Shown piece by piece: positions 39,521 through 49,366 of a stretch of 64,000 nt of DNA. The stretch covers positions 120,271 through 184,270 of the forward strand of contig JARKQY010000031.1 of the NCBI GenBank assembly GCA_029974635.1, in the 5' to 3' direction. Under the pieces are notes generated by a model, which saw only the letters and a program-made list of their open reading frames with translations, did no database searches and had not been told where the DNA came from. The translations under genes and the position numbers were made by a program. Within the stretch, counting starts at the first letter, position 1, and the number at the start of each line of letters is the position of its first letter. This DNA is from Bacillota bacterium (GTDB lineage Bacteria > Bacillota > UBA4882 > UBA8346).

Positions 39521-41590
39521 TTGGAACACAAATTCAAGTTTTTAGCCGGTCTGGTAACGATCATCTTTGGGATGCTATTAATCCGGATGTGGTTTCTCCA
39601 AATTATGGAAGGCGCCACCAATATGGTTAAATCCCGGGAAATCCAAACTCGGACCATAAAAATAAATGCGCCGCGCGGCATTTTTTATGACCGGAGCGGC
39701 AATATCTTAGCCGCCAGCCGCATCTCCCACAATGTTTCAGTAGTGCCGAACGACATTGTTAAAAGGCCGGAAGTGCTTGCATTACTTAGCCGGATTTTGA
39801 AGGTATCCGAGGAAAGCATCAAAGAGAAGCTGAAACCCGATCCCAAGCGTTTTATCAGCCCGTATCAATATATTCCCATTGCCAAAGATGTGGATCCGGT
39901 TACAGTAATTAAGCTTTTGGAAGCCAAGTTGGACCTGCCGGGGGTTGAAGTCGACGAGGTTCCTGTGCGCTCCTATCCATTTGGGGGGTTTGCCTGCCAT
40001 CTGTTTGGGTTCATCCGGGAAATCAATGAACAAGAGTTAAATCAATTAAGGGATAAAGGCTACCGGTTAGGGGATATCATCGGCAAAGCTGGGTTAGAAC
40101 GGACCTATGAACAGTATTTGCGCGGTGTTGACGGCGGCAAGGATTTTGAGGTTGATATCTACGGCAGGCAATCCCTGCTGGCGCACCGGGAACCGGTACC
40201 TGGTGATAACCTGCGCTTGACCATTGATCAGAAAGTGCAAGCCGCCGCTGAAAAGGCCTTACAGGAACAGATCGCCTTTTTGCAAAAAAACAGCAGGTGG
40301 CGTAAAGCTGCGTCCGGGGCGATCATCGCCATGGATCCCCGGAACGGTAATATCCTGGCCATGGTCAGTGAACCCGGCTTCGATCCGAATATTTTTGTCG
40401 GTGTGATCTCCCAGGAAATGGCCGAAAAACTATACAAGAACAAACTCAACCCGACGCTGAACCGCGCGGTTCAAGGAGAGTTCGCCCCGGGTTCAACTTT
40501 TAAACCAATTACCGTATATTCGGCTTTGATGGAAAACAAGGTAACCTTAACGGATCGTTTTTTCTGTAACGGTTATGATTCAGTATGGGGTAAGAAATTG
40601 CCCTGTTGGGTGGCCCGCTCATCAACCGGCTCCAAGCAGCATGGGGTGGAGACCGTAGTTGACGGTTTGAAGAATTCCTGTAATGCGGTAATGGCTGAAT
40701 TAAGCCGCAGGGTTGGAGCGGATACCATTGCCAAATACGCCCGTCTTTTCGGGCTGGGAAGGCCAACCGGGTTAAATTTTTACCCGACGGAGAGCTATGG
40801 ATTGGTTCCGGATACGGACTGGAAGCGTCAAAACAAGAAAGAACCATGGTATCCGGTGGAAAGTGGCCAATTGGCCATCGGTCAGAACGCCTTGACCGTA
40901 ACGCCGCTTCAATTAGCCCAAGTCTATGCCGCTATCGCAAATAACGGCAAAATATTTCAACCGCGTTTGGTGTCCACTATCACCAAACCGTCCGGGGAAG
41001 TTTCGGTAAGATTCAAACCGCAATTAATCGGTAATCTGAAAATAAATCCGGCAGTAAAGGATATCATTCAACAAGGATTACAGGAGGTTGTTGACATCGG
41101 GGGAACCGCTTACGGAGCGTTTAGAGGGTTCCCGTTGAAGGAGATACCGGTTGCCGGAAAGACCGGAACCGCACAAAATCCTCCCCACGATGATAATGCT
41201 ATATTTGCATGTTATGCCCCAACTGATAAACCGGAGATCGTGGTGGTGGTATTAATTGAACAGGGAGGATCGGGAAGCTCAGGAGCAGCGCCGGTAGGCC
41301 GAAAAATATTAGAAGCCTATTTTGAAAACCAAATCCAAAAAATTACGGCCGCTAAGAATCCGTCAACCGGAGATACCAAAAAAAATCCCACCGGTACTCC
41401 CGGCCAAGGGAATGTTAATCCCACAGGTTCCAACAACAGTCCGGGGGCAACCCAACCGGCTGTGGAAACGAACGGAGCTAAACCCACTCCGAAACCGACG
41501 CCTAAACCGGATGAGGTCAAGCCCACACCTGTACCTGCTGCTCCCGAAGAGCCGGTTTCGCCTGTGCCTGAAGCGGGCGGTGACCAATAA
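39521..41590 (+). CDS. mrdA: penicillin-binding protein 2 (elongasome transpeptidase)
   Basis: 689 aa. N-terminal membrane helix (about 10-28), dimerisation/pedestal domain (KINAPRGIFYDRSGNILAAS), transpeptidase domain with SxxK in PGSTFKPITVYSAL, SxN in KNSCNAVMAEL and KTGTAQNP. The last ~75 residues are a Pro/Thr/Gly-rich tail with KPTPKPTPKP, unusual for PBP2 and likely disordered outside the cell. Start TTG 39521 after GGGGAGAGTCGAA; TTG 39506 overlaps that site. Confidence 0.95.
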   Translation: MEHKFKFLAGLVTIIFGMLLIRMWFLQIMEGATNMVKSREIQTRTIKINAPRGIFYDRSGNILAASRISHNVSVVPNDIVKRPEVLALLSRILKVSEESIKEKLKPDPKRFISPYQYIPIAKDVDPVTVIKLLEAKLDLPGVEVDEVPVRSYPFGGFACHLFGFIREINEQELNQLRDKGYRLGDIIGKAGLERTYEQYLRGVDGGKDFEVDIYGRQSLLAHREPVPGDNLRLTIDQKVQAAAEKALQEQIAFLQKNSRWRKAASGAIIAMDPRNGNILAMVSEPGFDPNIFVGVISQEMAEKLYKNKLNPTLNRAVQGEFAPGSTFKPITVYSALMENKVTLTDRFFCNGYDSVWGKKLPCWVARSSTGSKQHGVETVVDGLKNSCNAVMAELSRRVGADTIAKYARLFGLGRPTGLNFYPTESYGLVPDTDWKRQNKKEPWYPVESGQLAIGQNALTVTPLQLAQVYAAIANNGKIFQPRLVSTITKPSGEVSVRFKPQLIGNLKINPAVKDIIQQGLQEVVDIGGTAYGAFRGFPLKEIPVAGKTGTAQNPPHDDNAIFACYAPTDKPEIVVVVLIEQGGSGSSGAAPVGRKILEAYFENQIQKITAAKNPSTGDTKKNPTGTPGQGNVNPTGSNNSPGATQPAVETNGAKPTPKPTPKPDEVKPTPVPAAPEEPVSPVPEAGGDQ

Positions 41591-41672
41591 TATTTGGAAC
41601 AGTCTCGGTGGTTTTTGCAGAGCGAGATGACTGAACGTATCTAGGATAGTTCTTCCGGTTCGGAGGAGAAAG

Positions 41673-41700
41673 TTCCTCCGGTTCGGGAGGAATTTTTTTT
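41673..41700 (+). terminator. terminator between mrdA and minC
   Basis: TTCCTCC-GGTTCG-GGAGGAA stem and eight Ts. An overlapping CTCC/GGAG pairing upstream (41655-41680) could compete with it. Confidence 0.8.
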
Positions 41701-41749
41701 GAGATAGCGAATGTTTAAGGAAAATCTATCCTGAGGAGATCCAAATACG

Positions 41750-42415
41750 GTGCCTTCCAACTCCGAAATCATTAAAAAACCGGTTTTTGATCATGACAGT
41801 GTGGTCTTTAAAGGGTATAAATCGGGATTAACATTGGTGATTCCTGAAAATGGTCCCTTTAAAAAGTATTGCGATGAGCTAAAAACCAATTTGGAGCAAT
41901 CCCAAGAGTTTTTTAAGGGCGCCAAAGTGTTCATCAAAATCGGGAAACGGATTTTACATGATGAAGAACGGGCGGAGCTGGAATTAATCATGAAAGATTC
42001 GGGGTTAAATTTTCAAGGTTTTCAAGAAACCGTTGCCGCCCGGGGAGCGTCCCAGGAAAAACCGGAGGAAATTGACCCTTTTATATCCACCATTACCGTA
42101 AGAAAAACGGTTCGTTCCGGTCAGCGGGTTGTCTTTGACGGGAACCTTGTAATTATCGGTGATGTGAATCCCGGGGCGGAACTAGTGGCTGCCGGCGATA
42201 TTATTGTGTTGGGAAGACTGCGGGGAACCGCTCATGCCGGCGCCAAAGGGGATATTACGGCGCAAATCATCGCTTTTCAACTGCAGCCGGTTCAAATCCG
42301 GATAGCCGGGGTGATCACCCGGGCGCCGGAACAAGATCCGGAGTCTGATGATCATGGACCTGAAGTTGCCAGGATTAAAGACGGCTTCATTATTGTTGAG
42401 CGCTACACTTATTAG
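41750..42415 (+). CDS. minC: septum site-determining protein MinC
   Basis: 221-aa FtsZ inhibitor. N-terminal FtsZ-binding domain (about 1-100) and C-terminal beta-helix (about 115-221: VRSGQRVVFDGNLVIIGDVNPGAELVAAGDIIVLGRLRG in two segments) that binds MinD. GTG start after TGAGGAGATCC. Upstream terminator suggests partly separate expression from mrdA. Confidence 0.95.
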   Translation: MPSNSEIIKKPVFDHDSVVFKGYKSGLTLVIPENGPFKKYCDELKTNLEQSQEFFKGAKVFIKIGKRILHDEERAELELIMKDSGLNFQGFQETVAARGASQEKPEEIDPFISTITVRKTVRSGQRVVFDGNLVIIGDVNPGAELVAAGDIIVLGRLRGTAHAGAKGDITAQIIAFQLQPVQIRIAGVITRAPEQDPESDDHGPEVARIKDGFIIVERYTY

Positions 42416-42427
42416 GGAGGTAATTAG

Positions 42428-43222
42428 ATGGCCGGTAAGGTAATTGTAATCACTTCGGGCAAAGGTGGGGTCGGAAAAACGACTACTTGCGCCAATTTAG
42501 GTACCGGACTTGCGATTCGCGGTAAAAAAACCGTATTAATTGATGCGGATGTTGGATTACGAAATCTGGATGTAGTGATGGGATTGGAAAACCGTATTGT
42601 TTTTGATTTGGTCAATGTAGTTGAAAAAACCTGCAAATTGAGACAGGCATTGATTAAGGATAAACGTTTCGAAAACCTGTTTCTGCTGCCGGCCGCCCAA
42701 ACAAAAGAAAAGGATGCGGTGAAACCGGAGCAGATGGTGGAATTGTGCGCTGAATTGCGTAAAGATTTTGATTATGTGTTGATTGACTGCCCCGCCGGAA
42801 TCGAACAAGGATTTAAAAATGCGGTAGCCGGGGCGGATCAGGCTATCATAGTTACGACTCCTGATGTATCGGCGGTCCGGGACGCAGACCGGATTATCGG
42901 CTTGCTGCAATCTAGGGAAATTCAAAATCCACGCTTGGTGATTAACCGGGTCCGGCCGGAGATGGTACGAAAGGGCGACATGATGGATGTTAATGATGTC
43001 AATGATATTTTGGCCATTAGCTTGATAGGAGTAGTTCCGGATGATGAAAGCATTATTATATCCACCAATAAAGGCGATCCGGCGGTTATGGATTCCGGCT
43101 CCAAGGCGGGGGAAGCATTTCGAAATATCGTGGCCCGTTTGGAAGGGGAGGAAGTTCCCTTTATGTCGCTGGATTATGACCTGGGGATTTTTGATAAAAT
43201 CAAACGTATTATTAAAATGTGA
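42428..43222 (+). CDS. minD: septum site-determining ATPase MinD
   Basis: 264 aa. Deviant Walker A ITSGKGGVGKTTTCANLG, switch DYVLIDCPAGIEQGF, and a C-terminal amphipathic membrane helix (GIFDKIKRIIK). Recruits MinC to the membrane under MinE control. ATG after GGGAGG. Confidence 0.97.
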   Translation: MAGKVIVITSGKGGVGKTTTCANLGTGLAIRGKKTVLIDADVGLRNLDVVMGLENRIVFDLVNVVEKTCKLRQALIKDKRFENLFLLPAAQTKEKDAVKPEQMVELCAELRKDFDYVLIDCPAGIEQGFKNAVAGADQAIIVTTPDVSAVRDADRIIGLLQSREIQNPRLVINRVRPEMVRKGDMMDVNDVNDILAISLIGVVPDDESIIISTNKGDPAVMDSGSKAGEAFRNIVARLEGEEVPFMSLDYDLGIFDKIKRIIKM

Positions 43223-43247
43223 TTTTATTTTGTAAGGAGGTCTGTGG

Positions 43248-43502
43248 ATGGACCTGATTGGCAAGTTTCTTAAGGATGATACCACCAGTAAAAATGTGGC
43301 GGTTGAGCGGTTGCGCTTGGTGCTGGTTCATGATCGGGCCAATATCTCCCCGGGTTTAATGGAAGCTTTGAAAGAGGATTTGATTGCGGTTATTTCAAAA
43401 TATATGGATATTGATGAAGAAGCAATGGAAATCAATCTGAATTCGGGAGAACTATCCGCCGCTTTGGTGGCTAATATTCCGGTAAAACGGATTCGAAGGT
43501 AA
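43248..43502 (+). CDS. minE: cell division topological specificity factor MinE
   Basis: 84 aa. N-terminal MinD-binding helix segment (KNVAVERLRLVLVHDRANI) and C-terminal dimer domain (LKEDLIAVISKYMDIDEEAMEINL). ATG after GGAGG. Presence of MinE together with DivIVA suggests an oscillating or mixed Min system. Confidence 0.95.
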   Translation: MDLIGKFLKDDTTSKNVAVERLRLVLVHDRANISPGLMEALKEDLIAVISKYMDIDEEAMEINLNSGELSAALVANIPVKRIRR

Positions 43503-43508
43503 TTGCTT

Positions 43509-43528
43509 ACGGCTCATAGCCGTTTTTA
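43509..43528 (+). terminator. terminator of minCDE
   Basis: ACGGCT-CAT-AGCCGT stem followed by TTTTATTTT. A second hairpin follows. Confidence 0.85.
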
Positions 43529-43549
43529 TTTTCCCCGCTAGGATTTTGT

Positions 43550-43577
43550 GCGAGTAACATTTTTTTATGTTGCTCGC
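43550..43577. repeat. hairpin with T6 loop; related sequence at 13287
   Basis: GCGAGTAACAT pairs with ATGTTGCTCGC (one G-T) around a T6 loop. AGGATTTTGTGCGAGTAACATTTTTTT-like sequence is also found, decayed, at about 13287-13316 on the whiA side of spmA. Confidence 0.45.
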
Positions 43578-43725
43578 GCGAATCAGGAACTTTTTTCAAA
43601 TAGACGCTGCTTTTAATTAAAGGTATAATTATTTTCGTATTTTGACAACTCTCTATTGATAGACTGTGACAAAGGCGAATAAATTATTTGATACGGGCAG
43701 ACCAAGACCGGGTGGAGGGATTGTT

Positions 43726-44853
43726 ATGGACCGTCGTATTCTAAAAAATTTAGATTATACAATTATAGCCGTAGTGAGTATTTTAATACTTATCGGATTA
43801 TTGATGGTTTATAGTACTACCCGTGATAATGTCGCCCTGACCGGTGGCAATCAGTTCAAAGTAGTGGAAAGACAACTGCTTTCGGTCGCAATTGGTCTGG
43901 TGTTTGGATTTTTGTTGTTGTTCATGGATTACCGGATTTCGGATCGCATGTTTCAATTGTTATACGTAGTGAATATCATCTTGCTTATCTTGGTATTGAT
44001 TCCGGGACTCGGGAGTTGGCGAAATGGGGCGCGAAGTTGGCTGTTTGGCTTTCAACCGTCTGAATTCTCCAAATTAATGATGATCATCATTATGGGTAAA
44101 TATTTGTCGGAAAAAGAAAACTTGAATTCTTTTCTTAGTCTGTTTTTTCCGTTTCTATTGTTTGGGATTCCGTTGAGTTTAATTTTGCTGCAGCCCGATG
44201 TCGGGACGGCCATGGTTTTTATCTTTATCTTTCTCACGATGTTATATGTTGCCGGAGTACCCGGGTGGAAGATTACCACTATCGTTATGGTTGGTGTTGC
44301 GGCGATTTCCATCATGTTTTTAGCACATCATTTTCTGGGGACTCCGTTGTTGATTAAGGAGTATCAGGTGAACCGGCTAACGAGTTTCATTGATCCCAAA
44401 CGGGACCCGAGAGGCAGCGGCTGGAATGTAAATCAGGCTGTAATTGCCGTCGGTTCGGGTCAGTTTTTCGGTAAGGGGTTATTCCGGGGAACCCAAGGGA
44501 GGTTGGGTTATTTACCGGAAAATTATACTGATTTTATCTTTGCGGTATTATGTGAGGAGACTGGATTTGTCGGCAGTTTTATCGTCTTGTTCTTGTATTT
44601 CACCTTGGTTTGGCGCGGTCTGCGAATCGCCGTTCAGGCCAAAGATAAAACCGGAAGCGTGATTGCCACCGGAATTGTGGCGATGTTTTTGTTTCATATT
44701 ATGGAAAATATTGGGATGAATATCGGTATCATGCCGATTACCGGAATTCCACTTCCGTTCCTGAGCTACGGAGGCAGCGCGATGATCATGAATATTGCCG
44801 CTATAAGTGTTTTATCCGGTATCTGGGCGCGGCATCAGAAAATCATGTTCTAA
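43726..44853 (+). CDS. rodA: SEDS peptidoglycan polymerase RodA
   Basis: 375-aa polytopic membrane glycosyltransferase (about ten helices) working with PBP2 (mrdA). SEDS landmarks: WRNGARSWLFGFQPSEFSKLMMII, LQPDVGTAMVFIFIFL, LPENYTDFIFAVLCEETGFVGS, MPITGIPLPFLSYGGSAMIMN. ATG 43726 follows GGAGGG; the frame extends upstream to a GTG at 43666 but those residues are hydrophilic and unlike the family. Confidence 0.95.
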   Translation: MDRRILKNLDYTIIAVVSILILIGLLMVYSTTRDNVALTGGNQFKVVERQLLSVAIGLVFGFLLLFMDYRISDRMFQLLYVVNIILLILVLIPGLGSWRNGARSWLFGFQPSEFSKLMMIIIMGKYLSEKENLNSFLSLFFPFLLFGIPLSLILLQPDVGTAMVFIFIFLTMLYVAGVPGWKITTIVMVGVAAISIMFLAHHFLGTPLLIKEYQVNRLTSFIDPKRDPRGSGWNVNQAVIAVGSGQFFGKGLFRGTQGRLGYLPENYTDFIFAVLCEETGFVGSFIVLFLYFTLVWRGLRIAVQAKDKTGSVIATGIVAMFLFHIMENIGMNIGIMPITGIPLPFLSYGGSAMIMNIAAISVLSGIWARHQKIMF

Positions 44854-44891
44854 TTTTTTTAAAACTTTATTAACAGGAGTTGATCCTACAA

Positions 44892-45317
44892 TTGGCTGAC
44901 CTGCTCAATGAAGAACGGGCCGGAGGGGTAGTGTTTCGGAAAGTTGGCCGGGAGTTCGAATATTTGCTGGTCACCAGCAATTCTAATAAAAATCGTTGGA
45001 TTTTTCCCGCCGGACATGTGGAGACAGGTGAATCACACGAGCAGACAGCATTGCGTGAAGTTGCCGAAGAAGCCGGCGTCCTGGCCGAAACCGTACAAAA
45101 ACTTGGGAATTATCAGTATGTCTGGTATCATGGCAAACGAAAGTTGTTGATTGATACGCACCTGTTTTTAATGAGATACGTGCGGACGGTTTGCGAGAAT
45201 CCCGAAGGCCGGCAAGTTGCTTTTTTCCATTATGAAGAAATTTTAAACCTGAACCTTTGGGAGGAATCCAGGGAGTTTATTACCAAAGCCCATCATTTAA
45301 TGATTGACTTGAAATAA
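44892..45317 (+). CDS. Nudix hydrolase
   Basis: 141 aa. A perfect Nudix box is present: G-HVETG-E-SHEQTAL-REVAEEAGV (about residues 44-66). Substrate unknown. Start uncertain: TTG 44892 lies 12 bases after AGGAG, and TTG 44880 touches it. A terminator follows at 45337. Confidence 0.9.
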   Translation: MADLLNEERAGGVVFRKVGREFEYLLVTSNSNKNRWIFPAGHVETGESHEQTALREVAEEAGVLAETVQKLGNYQYVWYHGKRKLLIDTHLFLMRYVRTVCENPEGRQVAFFHYEEILNLNLWEESREFITKAHHLMIDLK

Positions 45318-45336
45318 TATTGAAAGAGATAAACAG

Positions 45337-45361
45337 GGCTGTCCTAAAAATGACAGCCTTT
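45337..45361 (+). terminator. terminator of the Nudix gene
   Basis: GGCTGTC-CTAAAAAT-GACAGCC stem, then TTTAAT. Confidence 0.75.
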
Positions 45362-45427
45362 AATACGAAAACAGTTATTCGTTATTTGATTATTTCGTAT
45401 GATTTTTGTATACACAAGCAAAAATAA

Positions 45428-45456
45428 TTGACAACGCCATTTCATCATAATACAAT
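45428..45456 (+). promoter_or_regulatory. promoter of pckG
   Basis: TTGACA (45428-45433), 17-base spacer, TACAAT (45451-45456). Confidence 0.85.
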
Positions 45457-45558
45457 GTATTCTAAATTAAATAGTCTTGAAGTTGATCAAGGTATTTGCT
45501 AATCATACATTATGTTTGCATGTTAGAAATTTTGATGGATAATTTAAGGGGGATGGTA

Positions 45559-47319
45559 ATGAGTCGGATTAAACTAAATCAAGCGGTGCAAACCTGGGTT
45601 GATGAAATGGCTAAATTGACGAAGCCGGATCGAATTGTGCTAATTGACGGCTCGGAGGAAGAACGGCAGCGGTTAACCGCTGAAGCATTAAGTACCGGTG
45701 AGCTTTATCAGTTAAACCAGGAGAAATTGCCCGGGTGTGTTTATCATCGCACCGCCCAAAATGATGTAGCCAGGGTGGAACACCTAACTTTTATCTGCAC
45801 GAAAAATAAAGCGGATGCCGGACCGACCAATAACTGGATGGCGCCGGATGAAGCATATCAAAAGCTGGGGGCAATATTTGACGGTTCGATGAAGGGAAGA
45901 ACCATGTATGTAATACCATATATCATGGGATTGCCGGGTTCCCCTTTTAGCAAGGTGGGAATTGAATTAACCGATAGTATTTATGTGGTATTAAATATGC
46001 GAATCATGACCCGGATGGGAGAAGTAGCCCTGACACAATTGGGGGACAGTCCTGATTTTATTAAAGGCCTTCATTCCAAGGCGGATTTGAACCCTGAGCG
46101 CCGCTATATTTGTCATTTTCCCGAGGATAATACCATTTGGAGCGTGGGTTCCGGTTACGGCGGCAATGTTTTACTGGGCAAAAAGTGTTTTGCATTACGG
46201 ATTGCCAGCTTCCTGGGAAGAAATGAAGGCTGGATGGCCGAACATATGCTGATTTTGGGAGTGGAAGATCCGCAGGGAAATGTTTCATATGTAGCTGCGG
46301 CTTTTCCGAGTGCTTGCGGCAAAACTAATCTGGCAATGATGATTCCTCCGGCTACTTTTAAAGGTTATAAGGTCTGGACAGTAGGTGACGATATCGCCTG
46401 GATGAGGATCGGGCCGGACGGCCGTTTGTGGGCCATCAATCCTGAAGCCGGATTTTTCGGAGTAGCGCCCGGCACTAGTTCGAAATCCAATCCCAACGCC
46501 ATGGCCACGGTTCAAAGGGACACTATCTTTACCAATGTGGTTTTGACGCCTGAAGACACCGTATGGTGGGAAGGAATGGGAGTTGATCCCCCGGAAAAAG
46601 GCACCGATTGGAAAGGAAGTCCCTGGACACCGGATAGCGGCGAAAAAGGGGCTCATCCAAATTCCCGGTTTACGGCTCCGGCCCGGAATTGTCCGTGCAT
46701 CTCTCCGGAGTGGGAAAATCCGAAAGGAGTACCGATCGCTGCGATTTTATTCGGCGGACGCCGGGCAAAAGTCGCTCCTTTGGTCTATCAATCCTTCGAT
46801 TGGCAGCACGGTGTATATCTGGGAGCCTCCATGGCCTCGGAAACAACGACAGCCGCAACTGGAGCAGTGGGAGTCGTAAGGCGCGATCCGATGGCCATGT
46901 TGCCATTCTGCGGTTATAATATGGGTGATTATTTTAAACATTGGCTCCAAATGGGAAAACAAATTCCGAATCCTCCCAAAATTTTCCATGTCAACTGGTT
47001 CCAAACAGATGACGACGGCAAGTTCATCTGGCCGGGTTACGGCGAGAATTTCCGTGCTGTTAAATGGATTCTGGATCGTTGCGCCGGTAAAGCCGGGGCT
47101 AAAGAAACGGCTATCGGCTATTTGCCGACTGAAGACGATATCGATTTGAGCGGTTTGGACTTTTCCAAGGAAGAGTTGCGCGGAATACTCCAAGTAGATC
47201 GGCAAGCCTGGGAGGCGGATCTAAACAACCAGGATGAGTTTTTTGCCAAGTTTGACCGATTGCCGCAGGAGATTCGGGATGAGATGGAAAGGCTAAAAAA
47301 ACGGTTAATCAATAATTGA
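45559..47319 (+). CDS. pckG: phosphoenolpyruvate carboxykinase (GTP)
   Basis: 586 aa, GTP-dependent interconversion of oxaloacetate and PEP (gluconeogenesis, or PEP-to-oxaloacetate in fermenters). Kinase P-loop [18 protein letters not shown], metal/hinge segments [34 protein letters not shown] (two segments), [16 protein letters not shown] and [11 protein letters not shown]. Bacilli and many clostridia carry the ATP enzyme instead. ATG at 45559 after AAGGGGGATGGTA; the longer frame to 45496 lacks a ribosome binding site. Own promoter and terminator. Confidence 0.96.
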   Translation: MSRIKLNQAVQTWVDEMAKLTKPDRIVLIDGSEEERQRLTAEALSTGELYQLNQEKLPGCVYHRTAQNDVARVEHLTFICTKNKADAGPTNNWMAPDEAYQKLGAIFDGSMKGRTMYVIPYIMGLPGSPFSKVGIELTDSIYVVLNMRIMTRMGEVALTQLGDSPDFIKGLHSKADLNPERRYICHFPEDNTIWSVGSGYGGNVLLGKKCFALRIASFLGRNEGWMAEHMLILGVEDPQGNVSYVAAAFPSACGKTNLAMMIPPATFKGYKVWTVGDDIAWMRIGPDGRLWAINPEAGFFGVAPGTSSKSNPNAMATVQRDTIFTNVVLTPEDTVWWEGMGVDPPEKGTDWKGSPWTPDSGEKGAHPNSRFTAPARNCPCISPEWENPKGVPIAAILFGGRRAKVAPLVYQSFDWQHGVYLGASMASETTTAATGAVGVVRRDPMAMLPFCGYNMGDYFKHWLQMGKQIPNPPKIFHVNWFQTDDDGKFIWPGYGENFRAVKWILDRCAGKAGAKETAIGYLPTEDDIDLSGLDFSKEELRGILQVDRQAWEADLNNQDEFFAKFDRLPQEIRDEMERLKKRLINN

Positions 47320-47435
47320 TGTTGACAGTGTGAGCAGTATATTGGATAATCCGTTTCCATTGCTGTTTACAATGGTTTTCAATCCTTTTTCGGGATAATT
47401 GTCGGGAAATAATTATGATTTTTTGGATCATGGTC

Positions 47436-47466
47436 AAAAAAGAGCAGTCGAGTACTGCTCTTTTTT
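47436..47466 (+). terminator. terminator of pckG
   Basis: AAAAAAGAGCAGT and ACTGCTCTTTTTT form a 13-bp perfect stem with a 5-base loop. Likely bidirectional. Confidence 0.9.
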
Positions 47467-47611
47467 AGTGGCCGGGTATCTATAATCCCACGGGGTAATA
47501 TTTTTTTGGAAATCTTATTAAATTTACGCATATAAAAAAGGATTTTTACGGTTTTAGTCAAATTCTACAGTTAGCTGTCATTGGTAATCGACAAGATGGA
47601 GGTATCCAATA

Positions 47612-49000
47612 ATGAAGGATAAAGGAATCAAATTCGGGTTTGTCGGATGCGGGCAAGGAGGCGGTAAAATCGCCGATCTTTTTGCTCAAAAAGGCTACCG
47701 GACAATCGCCATAAACACATCCCCGGTTGATTTGGCTGCCCTGACCATGATTCCCCATGAATATCGTATCAGTATCGGTTCCCGTCTAGGGGCGGGCAAA
47801 GACCCCAGAGTCGGGCAGGAGGCTATCCGGCTTGATGCGATGAAAGTTCAAAAAGTAATTCACCAATATTTCGCCCGTGATGTAGATTTCGTTTTTGTTA
47901 GCGCTTGTTTGGGCGGCGGAACCGGAACCGGAGTTGTGGCGGACACCATTGAGATTTGCCGTCAGGCCGGGCTCACAACCGGTTGTATCTGTACGATACC
48001 TTTGGCTAGCGAATCACTGGAGGAACATAAAAATGCCCTGAAAGGACTGGACATCTTAAGCGATGTCAGTCCCACTCCATTATACTTTATAGATAATGAA
48101 CTGTTGCGGGTCCGTTACGCCAACCGGCCTGTTATGGGATTTTGGCCGGTGGCCAATGAAGCTATTGTTACTTCCCTGGATGAGGTAAATCAGATTCCGA
48201 ACCGGCCTTCCAATATGTTTGTTTTTGATCGGGAGGACTTTTTCCGCCTGTTAAATACTCCGGGTTGTTTTTCACCCTTGAAAATCGAAGTCGAGATCTC
48301 GGAAAGCAATGATCCTACCAAATTAGCGACTTCTTGCCGCCAGGAGATCGTCCGCATTTTAAAAGAAAACAATTTTCAGGGCGAAAGTATCCGCGTAGCG
48401 GCTTTATTGGTTTGCCCCGAGAATTACCGGGTGAACGCGGAGTCCGTTGAATTGCTTTATCAGGAATGTCAAAACCTTACCAATACACCTACGTTGTTCC
48501 GGGGATTATATGTTGATAATTCGTTACAACGGAAACTTATTCTTCATCTGCTCCTGGCCGGATTGGAACTGCCGTTGAACCGGCTTCAGGGCATGCGGGC
48601 CAAGATTCAGGAAGTGGCGCCCGATATTGTCAACCGGGTTAACCGGCGGGTTTCCACTAATTTGGGAGACGACCTGGTGGAGTGGGATCAGTCAAACCCG
48701 CTTCCTTCCGCGCGCCGGCGTAGTTTCGGCGATCAAAAACCGGCAACTCCGGTGCAACCTGTATTAAATGATGTTAAATCAGCCGCCAGTCTGGCCGAGA
48801 AGCGATTGGACTCAACCGGCAATCCGGATGCGGCTAAACTAGGCACCAACGAAGCGGCAGCTTCAAAGGAAGACGAGTATAAGGTTTTAACCGTCGGCCA
48901 AATTGCCGAGTTGATGGAGAATGCCAAGAACTTACCAGTTGAGGATGAGAAGAATAAAAAGGGTTTTTGGAACCAGTTCAAATCGGTGAAAAAGCAGTAG
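47612..49000 (+). CDS. TubZ-like tubulin/FtsZ-superfamily GTPase
   Basis: 462 aa. N-terminal nucleotide loop KFGFVGCGQGGGKIADLF (Gly12-Gly18), INTSPVDL, the tubulin signature GGGTGTG at 101-107 inside VSACLGGGTGTGVVADTIEI, TIPLASESLEEHKNAL, and a T7-loop-like MFVFDREDFFRLLNTPG (Asp206) suggest a working polymerising GTPase. Motif order and wording (DPRVGQEA, NTPG) are closer to plasmid/phage TubZ than to FtsZ. The last ~120 residues are a charged, probably disordered tail ending FWNQFKSVKKQ. No tubR is beside it. ATG after ATGGAGG; a cupin follows after 12 bases. Confidence 0.82.
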   Translation: MKDKGIKFGFVGCGQGGGKIADLFAQKGYRTIAINTSPVDLAALTMIPHEYRISIGSRLGAGKDPRVGQEAIRLDAMKVQKVIHQYFARDVDFVFVSACLGGGTGTGVVADTIEICRQAGLTTGCICTIPLASESLEEHKNALKGLDILSDVSPTPLYFIDNELLRVRYANRPVMGFWPVANEAIVTSLDEVNQIPNRPSNMFVFDREDFFRLLNTPGCFSPLKIEVEISESNDPTKLATSCRQEIVRILKENNFQGESIRVAALLVCPENYRVNAESVELLYQECQNLTNTPTLFRGLYVDNSLQRKLILHLLLAGLELPLNRLQGMRAKIQEVAPDIVNRVNRRVSTNLGDDLVEWDQSNPLPSARRRSFGDQKPATPVQPVLNDVKSAASLAEKRLDSTGNPDAAKLGTNEAAASKEDEYKVLTVGQIAELMENAKNLPVEDEKNKKGFWNQFKSVKKQ

Positions 49001-49012
49001 GGAGGCTGTCAA

Positions 49013-49366
49013 TTGATACGCTCATCCAAAGAAATGCTCGTGGAATCGCGCGAGAATATGCGGGGCGGAAAACTGACCGTTAAGATTAAACACCTTTTTA
49101 AACAGGAAGAACTGACCGGAAAGGCGCGCCTGATGGCGGAGATAACGATTCCACCCCATGGTTCCATTGGGTTTCACAATCATGACCAGGAGGAAGAGAT
49201 TTATTATATTGTCTCCGGAAGAGGCCGGGTGGTGGATGGAGATGAAACCAGGGATGTTGCCCCGGGGGATGCTGTTCTCACCGGTGGTGGGAAAGGACAT
49301 TCCATTGAGAACATTAGTGTTCAACCGTTAATCCTGATGGCGGTCATTTTACCATATAATTCGTAA
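49013..49366 (+). CDS. small cupin-domain protein
   Basis: 117 aa. Cupin motif 1 IPPHGSIGFHNHDQEEEIYYIVSGRG has two His and a Glu for metal; motif 2 is APGDAVLTGGGKGHSIEN. Binding or sensing of a small ligand is likely; substrate unknown. TTG start after GGGAGG, 12 bases after the TubZ-like gene, so an operon. Confidence 0.88.
   Translation: MIRSSKEMLVESRENMRGGKLTVKIKHLFKQEELTGKARLMAEITIPPHGSIGFHNHDQEEEIYYIVSGRGRVVDGDETRDVAPGDAVLTGGGKGHSIENISVQPLILMAVILPYNS

Noticed and set aside
42557..43285. 242-codon minus-strand frame over minD
   Set aside because: Antisense shadow of a well-supported minD with no recognisable domain.
46747..47205. 152-codon minus-strand frame over pckG
   Set aside because: Antisense shadow of the conserved PEP carboxykinase.
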